Shown: positions 1 through 8,799, counted from the stretch's first letter. The stretch is 64,000 bases of DNA from Rhodospirillales bacterium (GCA_023145215.1 JAGLED010000002.1:22721-86720); one strand, 5' to 3'. The notes: a model not told the origin generated them from the letters alone. A program made the numbers and translations.

Positions 1-130
1 CACGGAGACAGTCGAAATCTCGGCATCCGGGCGGCGTGAAGCACGGGCACATGCCGCGAGCCAAGACGAACTGGCGCGCCACGCCGAGTTCCTGAGCAAA
101 ATCAAAGATCCGATTTGGTTGCGCCCATAG
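1..130 (+). CDS. dnaQ: C-terminal end of a probable DNA polymerase III epsilon subunit (partial)
   Basis: An open frame enters from the left edge (first full codon at 2) and stops at TAG 128-130, giving 42 residues ending in EFLSKIKDPIWLRP. This hydrophobic tail ending in a Trp resembles the C-terminus of alphaproteobacterial DnaQ, the 3'-5' proofreading exonuclease subunit of the replicase. The position fits too: in many alphaproteobacteria (for example Caulobacter) dnaQ faces secB-fxsA, as here. None of the catalytic Exo motifs lie inside the window, so the call rests on the tail and on synteny. The stop codon lies inside the first unit of a 25-bp tandem repeat. Confidence 0.6.
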   Translation, partial: TETVEISASGRREARAHAASQDELARHAEFLSKIKDPIWLRP

Positions 131-222
131 GCGCACGACCGAACAGTGCCCATAGGCGCACGACCGAACAGTGCCCTTATACACACGACCGAGCTGCGCC
201 CATAGGCGCACGAACACATAAA
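123..222. repeat. Four 25-bp tandem repeats between convergent genes
   Basis: Units are at 123-147, 148-172, 173-197 and 198-222. Units 1 and 2 are identical over 25 bp (core GCCCATAGGCGCACGACCGA). Unit 3 is diverged in its first half but keeps the ACACGACCGA core. Unit 4 matches the first 17-18 bp and then fades. The repeat begins inside the end of the upstream gene, so the TAG stop sits within the first CCATAG, and it fills most of the gap before the end of secB. Role unknown; replication slippage is the simplest origin. Confidence 0.85.
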
Positions 223-242
223 ATCCTCAGGGTAACCCGTAA

Positions 243-749
243 TTACTCGGCGTCTGCGTTCGCAGCCGTATTGTTGGCCGCCTGTTGTTCGGCGACGCGG
301 CGCTGATACATCGACGCAAAGTCGACAAGACCCAGCATAACCGGCGGGAACCCACCGTCGCGGGTGACGTCGGCGACGATGTTCCGGGCGAACGGGAACA
401 GCAGCCGCGGGCACTCAACCATCAATACTGCCTGACGATGTTCGTCCGGGAGATTGAGGGTGAACGCGCCGGCATAAACCAGCTCAAGGATAAAGCCCTT
501 GGTGTCAGCGACATCGCAGTTGGCGTTGATCGTGACCGAGACTTCGAAGTGGTTCTCGCCAAGCGACTTGGCGTTGACCTGAATATCGATATTGATATCC
601 GGCGACGTGGATTGCATCTGGCCGAAAATGGCAGGCGCATTGGGAACTTCGAAGGACAGATCCTTGACGTACTGCGCATTGATCGTGAGCGGAACGCCTT
701 GCGGTTGGTCTTCCGCACCGGGCGTCGGCGGCGTGATTTCGTCGGCCAT
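243..749 (-). CDS. secB: Protein-export chaperone SecB
   Basis: A 168-residue protein starting MADEITPPTPG. SecB is a cytosolic homotetramer that keeps preproteins unfolded and hands them to SecA. The sequence carries the family core: a beta-strand stretch with YVKDLSFEVPNAP near residue 25, FEVSVTINA near 70, and the ECPRLLFPFARNIV segment near 110 that forms the peptide-binding groove. The start is at 749 rather than at an in-frame codon at 809, because AGGAG lies 6-7 bp upstream and the extra residues would be unlike SecB. The tail is acidic and Ala/Asn-rich. fxsA lies 84 bp upstream on the same strand. Confidence 0.95.
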   Translation of the reverse strand: MADEITPPTPGAEDQPQGVPLTINAQYVKDLSFEVPNAPAIFGQMQSTSPDINIDIQVNAKSLGENHFEVSVTINANCDVADTKGFILELVYAGAFTLNLPDEHRQAVLMVECPRLLFPFARNIVADVTRDGGFPPVMLGLVDFASMYQRRVAEQQAANNTAANADAE

Positions 750-833
750 GTGGCTCTCCTCAAGCGATTGCGCGCTTCTGGTACCATGTCTTCTCGGGAT
801 GGACAACAACCGAGCGGCGTCTTGACCGGCGGC

Positions 834-1370
834 TTATGACCGGTCGTGATCGCCGTGATCGATACGCCGCTTCGGGGGATCTTCATCGTCGTCGGTGACG
901 TCCTGGTACTCGCCGTCGATGACCGGACCGTCACCGGGCCGCTGGCCAGGTCGGCCCGCCCCGGGATGACCGCCGTGGGTCGAATAAGACCGATGCGAAT
1001 AATGGACATCGGCGCGGGCGACCACGCGCCGGCCGATTTCACTCGCCAGCCAGCGGCGAAACGGTGGGACGAACAGCAGAAAACCGACGGAATCCGTGAC
1101 GAAACCGGGTGTCAGCAACAACACACCGGCAATCACCAGACAGACCCCGTCGAACAGCTCCTGCACCGGCATTCGGTTCGCTTCCAGGTTCTGTTGAATG
1201 CGAAACAGGACCGAAAGCCCCTGCTGGCGCAGCATCGCCGTGCCGATCACGGCGGTCAGGATGACGATACCGATGGTCGGCCAAAGGCCGATAAGCCCGC
1301 CGACCTTGATGAACACCGAAATTTCAATGATCGGTACCGCGATGAAAGCGATAAGGAGAATGAATGCCAT
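834..1370 (-). CDS. fxsA: FxsA family membrane protein
   Basis: A 178-residue protein with a hydrophobic N-terminal two thirds: segments near residues 2-20, 27-45 and 75-100, with the family-typical LLTPGFVTD turn near residue 88 and FLLFVPPFRRW at the end of the membrane part. FxsA is an inner-membrane protein named for suppression of F exclusion of phage T7 in E. coli; its cellular job is unclear. The last 60 residues are a polar, Gly/Asp/His-rich tail likely to face the cytoplasm. It lies upstream of secB on the same strand and is divergent from the Tim44-domain gene, with 198 bp between them. Confidence 0.9.
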   Translation of the reverse strand: MAFILLIAFIAVPIIEISVFIKVGGLIGLWPTIGIVILTAVIGTAMLRQQGLSVLFRIQQNLEANRMPVQELFDGVCLVIAGVLLLTPGFVTDSVGFLLFVPPFRRWLASEIGRRVVARADVHYSHRSYSTHGGHPGAGRPGQRPGDGPVIDGEYQDVTDDDEDPPKRRIDHGDHDRS

Positions 1371-1568
1371 GGTTGCCTTGTCCCGAACGGCTGGTCGGCT
1401 TATTTAAGTCGTATATCGACGATCGCAACCTTACGCGGCGATTGCCGATATTGTGGACGCGGCGGTCCTGAGCCGATACCTTGTTCGGGACCGCTTGGTA
1501 AGAGGCGGCATAATGTTTGTGCGTCTCCGTATACGACAACAGGCAAGGCCCTGAGGGTCAAGGATATC
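1371..1568. other. Divergent intergenic region between fxsA and the Tim44-domain gene
   Basis: This 198-bp gap must carry promoters for both genes. A CATAAT hexamer at about 1510 could be a -10 element for the rightward gene, but no -35 at proper spacing is convincing. No RNA gene or terminator was recognised. Confidence 0.4.
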
Positions 1569-2264
1569 ATGGGCGGCGAATTTCAGTTCTTCGACATCAT
1601 CATACTGGCGATGATTGCCGGCTTTCTCATTCTGAGGCTGCGCCGGGTGCTTGGCCGCCGGGACGGTCACGAGGGCGGTTATCACGACCGGTTCCGCGAC
1701 CGTGAACAGGTGGAGCAAGACGCCAAGCAAGGCGAGGATAACGTCGTACAGCTGCCTGACCGAAGCGAAGATACTGCCGATGCGCCGCCGCTCGATATGG
1801 ATAAGGATGATCCGGTCGCGGCTGGTCTGACACAGATTCGTGTTGCCGATCCGAGCTTCGGCCCGGACGAGTTCATCGAGGGTGCGAAGATGGCCTTCGA
1901 AATGATCTTGAACGCCTTTTCGTCCGGTGACCGCAAGGCGTTGAAGGGTCTGCTCAGCCCGGACGTTTACAAGAATTTCGACGAGGCGATCACCGAGCGC
2001 GAGCGCGCCGGCGAGGTCCTTGAGGACACACTCGTCGGCATCCGTTCGGCAAAGATCGTCGAAGCGGCGATGGACGGTCATCACAGTGTTCTCACCGTCA
2101 AGTTCGTCTCCGAACAGATCAGTGCGCTTCGCGATGCCGAAGGGAACATCATCGACGGCAACCCGAACGAGGTGATCGACGTCACCGATTTCTGGACTTT
2201 CTCGCGCGATACCCGGTCGTCGGATCCGAACTGGACGCTGATTGGCACCGAAAGCAATAACTGA
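1569..2264 (+). CDS. Tim44/TimA domain membrane-anchored protein
   Basis: A 231-residue protein. Residues 4-22 (FQFFDIIILAMIAGFLILRL) form one N-terminal membrane anchor followed by an Arg-rich stop-transfer stretch. A charged linker runs to about residue 85, and a C-terminal domain (FIEGAKMAFEMILNAFSSGD, then LKGLLSPDVYKNFDEAI and a Trp-containing end) matches the Tim44-like fold of mitochondrial Tim44. In alphaproteobacteria such proteins (TimA) are encoded between fxsA and mltA, as here, and are tied to envelope function, though the mechanism is unsettled. ATG 1569 is preceded by AAGGA; an upstream in-frame extension is antisense to fxsA and was discarded. Confidence 0.9.
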   Translation: MGGEFQFFDIIILAMIAGFLILRLRRVLGRRDGHEGGYHDRFRDREQVEQDAKQGEDNVVQLPDRSEDTADAPPLDMDKDDPVAAGLTQIRVADPSFGPDEFIEGAKMAFEMILNAFSSGDRKALKGLLSPDVYKNFDEAITERERAGEVLEDTLVGIRSAKIVEAAMDGHHSVLTVKFVSEQISALRDAEGNIIDGNPNEVIDVTDFWTFSRDTRSSDPNWTLIGTESNN

Positions 2265-2265
2265 C

Positions 2266-3495
2266 GTGCGTATCCGGGCTCCGCGCGTTCCTTCGATCCT
2301 CTCGACGGTTTCGCTCGCGGCGCTGTTGCTGCTGACGGCGTGCGCCGATCTCGGGCTGCCGATCCCCGAACCGCAAGCGCCTTCAGACGAGCCGTCGGCT
2401 TTAACCCTGACTAAAATTGAGTTCGATGACCTCGAAAGTTGGGATGGGGAGAACTTCGCATCGGTCCTGCCTGCGCTGATCCGTTCCTGTGATGCGATCG
2501 AGAAGAAAGCACCCGATGCCCCGTTCGGCAGCGACGAGCGGATGGGCACGATCGCGGACTGGAAATCGATTTGCGCGGACGCGCGGATCATCCGTCCCGG
2601 CAATCAGATCGAGGCCAAGTATTTCTTCGAAAGCCGCTTCGTGGCCTACACGGTGGGCGACAGGAACGCACCGGAAGGTCTGTTCACCGGTTATTACGAA
2701 CCGGAACTTCAAGGCCGTTGGGCACCGGAAGCCGAATACCAGATCCCGATCTATTCACGCCCGCCGGACCTCGTTTCCATCGACCTTGGACAGCACCGTG
2801 CCGAGCTCAAGGGCACGCAGCTGGCCGGCCGCGTCATCGACAACAAACTGATTCCGTATTTTTCCCGCGCCGAGATCATGGGCGGCGCATTACGTGGCCG
2901 CGAGTTGGAGATCATGTGGGTCGCCGATCCCGTGGACGCGTTCTTCCTGCACATTCAGGGATCCGGGCGGGTCAGGCTGGCCGACGGCTCCACCGTGCGT
3001 GTCGGTTATGCCGGGCGTAACGGGCGGCGCTACACGTCGATCGGGCGCGAGCTTGTGGCCATGGGGGCGATGCGGCTCGAAGACGTCACGGCGCCGGCCA
3101 TCAGGGACTGGCTGCGCGCCAATCCGGCCGCGGGCACCCAGTTGATGAACAAGAACGAGTCTTTCGTCTTCTTCCGGGTTGTCGAGGGCGAGGGGCCGCT
3201 CGGCGCGCAGGGTGTGCCGCTGACGCCTGGGCGTAGCCTTGCCGTCGACCGGGCGTTCCTGCCGTTGGGTGCGCCGGTCTGGCTCGACACCACCGACCCG
3301 CTGACGGATGGCGGCCCGCTCCGCCGATTGCTGATCACGCAGGATACTGGCAGCGCCATCAAGGGGCCGGTCAGGGGCGACGTGTTCTGGGGCTTTGGGG
3401 ATACGGCGGCCCGGCGCGCCGGACTGATGAAACAGGAAGGCCGGTATTACATTCTGCTGCCCAAGGCGGCGGAGCGCATCGTACCGCAGTCATAG
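2266..3495 (+). CDS. mltA: Membrane-bound lytic murein transglycosylase A
   Basis: A 409-residue lipoprotein. From GTG 2266 the N-terminus reads as a short basic region, a hydrophobic stretch and an LTAC lipobox near residue 30, which favours this start over a TTG at 2242 inside the preceding gene. The mature part has the MltA hallmarks GLFTGYYEPEL near residue 142, YFSRAEIMGG near 200 and FFLHIQGSGRV near 227, then the C-terminal 3D domain with ITQDTGSAIKGPVRGD, which contains the catalytic Asp region. MltA cleaves the MurNAc-GlcNAc bond of peptidoglycan with 1,6-anhydro product formation. It begins one base after the stop of the Tim44-like gene, so the two are probably cotranscribed. Confidence 0.95.
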   Translation: MRIRAPRVPSILSTVSLAALLLLTACADLGLPIPEPQAPSDEPSALTLTKIEFDDLESWDGENFASVLPALIRSCDAIEKKAPDAPFGSDERMGTIADWKSICADARIIRPGNQIEAKYFFESRFVAYTVGDRNAPEGLFTGYYEPELQGRWAPEAEYQIPIYSRPPDLVSIDLGQHRAELKGTQLAGRVIDNKLIPYFSRAEIMGGALRGRELEIMWVADPVDAFFLHIQGSGRVRLADGSTVRVGYAGRNGRRYTSIGRELVAMGAMRLEDVTAPAIRDWLRANPAAGTQLMNKNESFVFFRVVEGEGPLGAQGVPLTPGRSLAVDRAFLPLGAPVWLDTTDPLTDGGPLRRLLITQDTGSAIKGPVRGDVFWGFGDTAARRAGLMKQEGRYYILLPKAAERIVPQS

Positions 3496-3546
3496 GACAG
3501 TCGCTCGGTTCTTGCGTTCCATCCTGTTAGGGAACATTCTTCGATC

Positions 3547-4323
3547 ATGTCGGATACATCCAAGCCAACCGTCGGTCTGTTCGTGACGTGCCTCGTCGAT
3601 CTGATGCGCCCCGTCGTTGGCTTCGCGACGGTGAAGCTTCTCGAAGATGCGGGCTGTGCCGTCGAGGTACCGCAGGCTCAAACCTGCTGTGGTCAACCGG
3701 CGTATAATTCGGGCGACAAGGCCGACACTCTCGATATCGCAAAGAACGTGATCGAAGTGTTCGAGAAATTCGATTACGTCGTCGCACCGTCGGGGTCGTG
3801 CGCGGGCATGATCAAGGATCATTATCCCGAAGCGTTTGCCGACGACCCCAAGTGGATAGCGCGGGCCGAGGCTTTGTCGGAAAAGACATACGAGCTGATG
3901 TCGTTTTTAACGGATGTGATGAATGTCCGCGCGACGAACGCCGAATTCGCCGGGACCGTCACTTATCATGATTCATGTTCTGGATTGCGCGAACTCGGCA
4001 TCAAGGATCAGCCGCGGGAATTGCTCTCGTCGGTGCGCGGTCTGAATATCGCCGAAGGCAAGGAAACCGAGACCTGTTGCGGCTTTGGCGGCCTGTTCTG
4101 TGTTAAATATCCCGACATTTCCGAGAAAATGGTCGACGCCAAGGTCGACGATATCGTTGCGACCGGTGCCGACACAGTCCTGGCGGGCGACCTTGGGTGT
4201 CTGATGAACATCGCCGGCAGGCTTCAGCGGCGCGGTGTCGATGTCAAAGCGCGCCACGCTGCGGAAGTATTGGCGGGCATGACTGCGGCGCCGGCGATCG
4301 GTGAGCCGGCGGAGGGCGAATAA
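3547..4323 (+). CDS. lutA: L-lactate utilisation protein LutA, (Fe-S)-binding
   Basis: A 258-residue protein with two cysteine-rich CCG domains: QTCCGQPAYNSGDK near residue 46 and ETCCGFGGLFCVKYPD near residue 177, each paired with upstream Cys residues (FVTCLVDLMRP, PSGSCAGM, HDSCSGLRELG). These motifs bind Fe-S clusters in the LutA/YkgE/GlpC family. LutABC together oxidise L-lactate to pyruvate with electrons passed to the respiratory chain. The next two genes encode LutB and LutC, so the assignment is firm. It starts 51 bp after mltA. No lactate permease or LutR-type regulator is adjacent. Confidence 0.93.
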   Translation: MSDTSKPTVGLFVTCLVDLMRPVVGFATVKLLEDAGCAVEVPQAQTCCGQPAYNSGDKADTLDIAKNVIEVFEKFDYVVAPSGSCAGMIKDHYPEAFADDPKWIARAEALSEKTYELMSFLTDVMNVRATNAEFAGTVTYHDSCSGLRELGIKDQPRELLSSVRGLNIAEGKETETCCGFGGLFCVKYPDISEKMVDAKVDDIVATGADTVLAGDLGCLMNIAGRLQRRGVDVKARHAAEVLAGMTAAPAIGEPAEGE

Positions 4324-4326
4324 CCG

Positions 4327-5778
4327 ATGCAGCCGACGTCACCCAATTTCAAACAGAACGCGCGCGACGCCATCGCGGACGATCCCCTGCAGGCGGCGCT
4401 CGCCAAGCTTGCCGTCGGTTTCCCGATGCGCAGGCTGGAGGCGGCGGCCCGCCTGCCGGAATTCGAAGACCTCCGCGATCAGGCCCGCGATATCAAGAAC
4501 CATGTTCTCGAGAACCTCGACCATTATCTCGAGGCGTATGAGAAGAAAGTCATCGACAGCGGCGGTCACGTGCACTGGTGCCGCGACGCGAAGGAAGCGC
4601 GCGAAACCATTCTGGATATCTGCCGCAAGGCGGACGCCAAGACGGTCACCAAATCCAAGTCGATGATTTCGGAGGAGATCGCGGTGAATGCGTATCTTGA
4701 AGAGAACGGTATCGAACCGGTCGAAACCGATCTTGGCGAATACATCATTCAGCTGAGGAAAGAACCGCCCAGCCACATCATCGCCCCGGCGATCCATCTG
4801 TCGAAGGAACAGGTTGCCGACACGTTCCGTAATTCGCACATCGATCTCGCAGCCGACCGGGATCTTGAAGAACCTCGTGCGCTTCTCGAAGAAGCCCGCG
4901 CCAGGCTGCGTGAAAAATTCCTGGGTGCGGACGTCGGGCTGACCGGCGCCAATATGCTGATCGCCGAGACGGGCACGAACGTGCTGGTGACCAACGAAGG
5001 GAACGCAGACCTCACCAACAATCTGCCGCGCGTCCACGTCGTGATTGCGTCGATCGAAAAGATCGTCCCCACGCTGGAAGATGCGTCGACCATCCTTCGT
5101 GTGCTGGCGCGTTCAGCGACCGGGCAGGATATCTCGGTCTACACCACGTTCTGCACCGGGCCGCGGCGTCCCGAGGATCTGGACGGTCCGGAGGAATATC
5201 ACGTCGTGCTGCTGGATAACGGCCGTAGCGAGATGATCGGCTCCGAATTCCACGAGATGCTGCGCTGTATCCGCTGCGGGGCGTGCCTCAATCACTGCCC
5301 GATCTACAAATCCGTCGGGGGCCATGCCTACGGGTGGGTCTATTCCGGGCCGATGGGGGCTGTCTTGATCCCCAATCTGATCGGCATGGAAGAGGCGCAG
5401 CACCTCCCCAACGCATCGACCCTGTGTGGGAAGTGCGAAAGCGTCTGCCCGATGCGGATTCCGTTGCCGAAGATGCTCCGCAAGTGGCGGGAACGGCAGT
5501 TCAAGGCTGAAATGGGTTCTTCGACAGCCCGCTGGGCGCTGAGAAGCTGGGCCTGGCTTGCCAAGCGGCCGGCGCTTTACCGCTGGACCATGACCGCCGG
5601 TGTGGCGTTGCTGAGCCAGTTCGGCGGTCGGGGCCGGTTCAAATCCCTGCCCCTCGCCGGCGGCTGGACATCGAAACGGGACCTGGCGGCGCCCGCAGGC
5701 GACACGTTCATCAATCAATACCACAAAGGCGCACGAGGAGATCAAAGCGGTGCGCTTATGCGCAAAAAGGTGCACTGA
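4327..5778 (+). CDS. lutB: L-lactate utilisation iron-sulfur protein LutB
   Basis: A 483-residue protein. The N-terminal two thirds match the LUD domain shared with LutC (KSMISEEIAVNAYLEENG near residue 103, ETGTNVLVTNEGNADLTNN near 215). The C-terminal third has two 4Fe-4S motifs, CIRCGACLNHCPIY near residue 315 and CGKCESVCPMRIPLP near 367. The complex feeds lactate electrons to the membrane. Spacing from lutA is 3 bp, and the stop overlaps the lutC start by one base, so translation is probably coupled. Confidence 0.95.
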   Translation: MQPTSPNFKQNARDAIADDPLQAALAKLAVGFPMRRLEAAARLPEFEDLRDQARDIKNHVLENLDHYLEAYEKKVIDSGGHVHWCRDAKEARETILDICRKADAKTVTKSKSMISEEIAVNAYLEENGIEPVETDLGEYIIQLRKEPPSHIIAPAIHLSKEQVADTFRNSHIDLAADRDLEEPRALLEEARARLREKFLGADVGLTGANMLIAETGTNVLVTNEGNADLTNNLPRVHVVIASIEKIVPTLEDASTILRVLARSATGQDISVYTTFCTGPRRPEDLDGPEEYHVVLLDNGRSEMIGSEFHEMLRCIRCGACLNHCPIYKSVGGHAYGWVYSGPMGAVLIPNLIGMEEAQHLPNASTLCGKCESVCPMRIPLPKMLRKWRERQFKAEMGSSTARWALRSWAWLAKRPALYRWTMTAGVALLSQFGGRGRFKSLPLAGGWTSKRDLAAPAGDTFINQYHKGARGDQSGALMRKKVH

Positions 5779-6458
5779 TGGCGGCGCGCGAAGAGATTCT
5801 TGACAGGCTGCGCGCTAAATTAGGGCATTCAGATGCCCTTAATGGCGAAAACCCAGCGCTTAAGCACATAGAAGATCACCACAAGAACCTTATCCCGAAG
5901 CGCGGCAGCCTCGACAAGGCGCAACGCGTTGATCTTTTTGTGCAAGAAGCAACACGCGTGAACGCCACCGTGGTGCGTGTCGGAAGCTTCGACGATGTGC
6001 CGGATCAGGTCAGCGCCTATCTGCGTGAGCATCAACTGCCGGCGAAGATCAAAATCGCCCCGCACCACTCGCTCAAATCCCTCGATTGGCAGCAGAAAAC
6101 GTCCCTCATGGTGGATGAAGGCCGGGGCAAGGGAGATGACGGGGTCTCGGTCAGCGTGGCCTACGGCGGCGTTGCGGAGACTGGCACACTGGTGATGTCG
6201 TCGGGTCCACAGACGCCGACCTCGCTGAACTTCCTGCCCCTCGACCATATCGTGGTGCTGGAGGCCGATCGGATTGCCGGTGACTATGAAGCGGTGTGGG
6301 AGCGGCTGCGGGCCCAGTTCGGACCGGGCAAGCTGCCGCGCACGGTCAATTGGATCACCGGGCCGTCCAGGACAGCGGATATCGAACAAACGCTTCTGCT
6401 GGGCGCGCATGGCCCGCAGCGCCTGCATATCCTGATCGTCGATCCATCGGAAAGTTAA
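5778..6458 (+). CDS. lutC: L-lactate utilisation protein LutC (LUD domain)
   Basis: A 226-residue protein of the LUD/DUF162 family. The characteristic block GTLVMSSGPQTPTSLNFLPL near residue 140, followed by DHIVVLEADRI, is present. LutC is the third essential component of LutABC; its own catalytic role is not established. The ATG shares its A with the lutB TGA, and the next gene (smr) starts one base after the lutC stop, so the run from lutA to smr looks like one transcript. Confidence 0.93.
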   Translation: MAAREEILDRLRAKLGHSDALNGENPALKHIEDHHKNLIPKRGSLDKAQRVDLFVQEATRVNATVVRVGSFDDVPDQVSAYLREHQLPAKIKIAPHHSLKSLDWQQKTSLMVDEGRGKGDDGVSVSVAYGGVAETGTLVMSSGPQTPTSLNFLPLDHIVVLEADRIAGDYEAVWERLRAQFGPGKLPRTVNWITGPSRTADIEQTLLLGAHGPQRLHILIVDPSES

Positions 6459-6459
6459 C

Positions 6460-7047
6460 GTGGGCGGGGAAAAGCGCCCGCGCCGCCGCCATCTGAGCGC
6501 CGATGAAAAGGCGCTTTGGGACTACGTCACGCAATCGGTGAAACGCTCGAGCGCGGATGGGACGCCCCTTCCCCACGATCAAGACGACCCGGACGATGCC
6601 GGTGAGCCCGCCCCCACCCCAAAGAAAACCCGTGTGCGCCAACGTTTGATCGAACCCCCGCTGCTGCCGCCGGTCCCGAACCCGGTGCCGTTGTCGCACG
6701 GGACCACGGTCGGTATGGATCGGCGCACGGCGCAGCGATTGCGACGGGGCAAACTGGATGTGGAGGCGACCCTCGACCTGCACGGGCACACCCAGGCCGC
6801 GGCGCACCGGACCCTCGAACGCTTTCTTCATGATGGGTACATGGCCGGCACGCGGACCGTTCTGGTGATTACGGGTAAGGGCGACCGTCTGGGCGGCCGG
6901 CCGGGTATTCTGCGTGACACGGTGCCCCGCTGGTTCAATGAAATGCCGATGCGTCAATGGGTTGCGGGCTTTTCTTATGCCGCGCCCAAAGATGGCGGCG
7001 ATGGTGCCTTGTATGTGCGTCTGAAACGCCGGAAACCGTCCCGCTGA
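6460..7047 (+). CDS. Smr/MutS2-domain protein
   Basis: A 195-residue protein with a basic N-terminus (GEKRPRRRHLS), a Pro-rich middle, and a C-terminal Smr domain from about residue 100: LDLHGHTQAAAHRTLERF, VLVITGKGDR near 130 and a GDGALYVRLKR end. Smr domains bind and cleave nucleic acids; the stand-alone alphaproteobacterial form (DUF in front of Smr) has no assigned substrate. GTG at 6460 is used because it follows the lutC stop directly and gives the family-typical basic start. In Rhodospirillales this gene commonly lies close to mltA; here lutABC is inserted between the two. Confidence 0.9.
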   Translation: MGGEKRPRRRHLSADEKALWDYVTQSVKRSSADGTPLPHDQDDPDDAGEPAPTPKKTRVRQRLIEPPLLPPVPNPVPLSHGTTVGMDRRTAQRLRRGKLDVEATLDLHGHTQAAAHRTLERFLHDGYMAGTRTVLVITGKGDRLGGRPGILRDTVPRWFNEMPMRQWVAGFSYAAPKDGGDGALYVRLKRRKPSR

Positions 7048-7068
7048 AAACCCGCCGTGCTGGCGAGA

Positions 7069-7082
7069 AATTCTTAAGAATT
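7069..7082. promoter_or_regulatory. Perfect 14-bp palindrome upstream of the XRE regulator
   Basis: AATTCTTAAGAATT is a perfect palindrome ending 19 bp before the ATG of the XRE gene at 7102, in an AT-rich pocket of an otherwise GC-rich region. Position and symmetry suit a dimer-binding operator, most simply for autoregulation. This is inference from sequence only. Confidence 0.45.
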
Positions 7083-7101
7083 AAGAGTCTAGAGTGCAAA
7101 C

Positions 7102-7485
7102 ATGACTCCGTTTGGTAAACGCGTGCGTGAACACCGCCTGGCGCGGAAGATAACGCTGAAGCAGATGGCCGCCGATCTCGGCGTGTCGGCGGCGTATTTT
7201 TCCGCGTTGGAACACGGTCACCGCGGCCGGCCGAGCTCCGGGCTGGTGGCGCAGATCTGCGGGTATTTCGATCTGATGTGGGACGAAGCGGAGGAAATGA
7301 AGCGCCTGGCTGAACTTTCTCACCCCAAAGTCACGGTCAACACCGCCGGGCTCAGCCCGAAAGCGACCGAGCTTGCCAACTTACTAGCGGAAAACATCGA
7401 GGAAATGGACGACGACACCCTCGACTGGGTGATCGCCGAGGTGAAGTTGCGTATCGGCACCCGGCCCGAAGGCCCGACGCACTGA
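7102..7485 (+). CDS. XRE-family helix-turn-helix transcriptional regulator
   Basis: A 127-residue protein. Residues 5-62 form a Cro/CI-type HTH (FGKRVREHRLARKITLKQMA, then VSAAYFSALEHGHRGRPSS), a shape typical of chromosomal XRE regulators. Residues 85-120 form an acidic amphipathic helix (LANLLAENIEEMDDDTLDWV) that could dimerise or bind a partner. It follows smr by 54 bp and is convergent with hslU, whose stop lies 3 bp beyond its own. Target genes cannot be read from the sequence; its own upstream palindrome is one candidate site. Confidence 0.85.
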   Translation: MTPFGKRVREHRLARKITLKQMAADLGVSAAYFSALEHGHRGRPSSGLVAQICGYFDLMWDEAEEMKRLAELSHPKVTVNTAGLSPKATELANLLAENIEEMDDDTLDWVIAEVKLRIGTRPEGPTH

Positions 7486-7488
7486 GTC

Positions 7489-8799
7489 CTAGAGAATAAA
7501 CTTCGACACGTCGGCGTTGCGCGCCAGGTCGGAGACTTGCTTCTTCACGTACTCCGCATCGACGGTGATCTCGCTGCCGCTTTGTTCGGAGGCGGTGTAG
7601 CTGATCTCTTCCAGAAGCTTTTCCATCACCGTGTGCAGCCGCCGGGCGCCGATGTTCTCGACACCCTGGTTGATCTCGGCGGACAGATCCGCGATCTCGT
7701 CGATGGCATCGTCGGTAAACGTGAGTGTCAGATCCTCAACGCCCATCAGCGCCGTGTACTGCTTGACGAGGCTCGCTTCCGGTTCGGTCAGTATGCGCAC
7801 GAAGTCGTCGCGGGTCAGCGCGCTCAGGTTGACGCGGATCGGCAGACGCCCCTGCAGTTCAGGCAGCATGTCGGCGGGCTTGGCGATATGGAAGGCACCG
7901 GATGCGATGAACAGGATATGATCGGTCTTTACGGGCCCGTGCTTCGTCGCGACGGTGGTGCCCTCGATCAACGGCAGAAGGTCGCGCTGCACCCCTTCCC
8001 GGCTGACGTCCGCGCCCTGGCGCTCGGACCGGGCGGTAATCTTGTCGATTTCGTCCAGGAACACGATCCCGTTGTTTTCGACGTTGGAGGTCGCTTCCTT
8101 CAGGACTTCTTCTTCATCCAGAAGCTTGTCGGCTTCCTCGCGCAAAAGAAGATCGTAGGAGTCGTCGACGGTAATCCGTTTTTTCTTGGTCTGTTGACCG
8201 AACGCCTTACCCAACATGTCGTTGAGATTGATCATCCCCATCTGCGCGCCGGGCATGCCGGGAATGTCGAAGGTCGGCATCCCGCCGCCGCCGCTCTCGG
8301 AAAGCTCAACCTCGATTTCCTTGTCGCCGAGCTCCCCGTTGCGCAGTTTCGTGCGGAATTTCTCTTTCGTATCCTGCGATGCGTTCTCGCCGACCAGTGC
8401 GTCGACGACACGGCCTTCGGCGTTCAGTTCGGCCTGCGCGGTGACGCGTTTGCGCATCTTGTCGCGGCTCATGTGGATCGCGACTTCCAGAAGATCGCGA
8501 ACGATCTGTTCCACGTCCCGCCCGACATAGCCCACTTCCGTGAACTTGGTTGCCTCGACCTTGATGAACGGCGCCTGCGCCAGTTTCGCCAGGCGCCGGG
8601 CGATCTCGGTCTTACCCACACCGGTCGGGCCGATCATCAGAATGTTCTTGGGCAGCACCTCTTCGCGCATATCGTCCGCCAGCTGCTGACGGCGCCAGCG
8701 GTTTCTCAAGGCGATGGCGACGGCCTTCTTCGCGTCCTTCTGGCCGATGATGTAGCGGTCGAGTTCGGAGACGATCTCGCGCGGGGTGAAATTGCTCAT
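7489..8799 (-). CDS. hslU: ATP-dependent protease ATPase subunit HslU
   Basis: A 436-residue AAA+ unfoldase. Visible are the HslU N-terminus [17 protein letters not shown], Walker [18 protein letters not shown] near residue 56, the pore region [17 protein letters not shown] near 88, the inserted I-domain, Walker [10 protein letters not shown] near 248, and the C-terminal SKFIL tail that docks into HslV pockets. HslU hexamers unfold substrates and feed them to HslV. The ATG overlaps the hslV stop by 4 bp (ATGA), which indicates translational coupling. Confidence 0.98.
   Translation of the reverse strand: MSNFTPREIVSELDRYIIGQKDAKKAVAIALRNRWRRQQLADDMREEVLPKNILMIGPTGVGKTEIARRLAKLAQAPFIKVEATKFTEVGYVGRDVEQIVRDLLEVAIHMSRDKMRKRVTAQAELNAEGRVVDALVGENASQDTKEKFRTKLRNGELGDKEIEVELSESGGGGMPTFDIPGMPGAQMGMINLNDMLGKAFGQQTKKKRITVDDSYDLLLREEADKLLDEEEVLKEATSNVENNGIVFLDEIDKITARSERQGADVSREGVQRDLLPLIEGTTVATKHGPVKTDHILFIASGAFHIAKPADMLPELQGRLPIRVNLSALTRDDFVRILTEPEASLVKQYTALMGVEDLTLTFTDDAIDEIADLSAEINQGVENIGARRLHTVMEKLLEEISYTASEQSGSEITVDAEYVKKQVSDLARNADVSKFIL

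Noticed and set aside
846..1568. N-terminal extension of the Tim44-domain frame
   Set aside because: It is antisense to fxsA and lacks protein-like composition; the membrane anchor begins right after ATG 1569.
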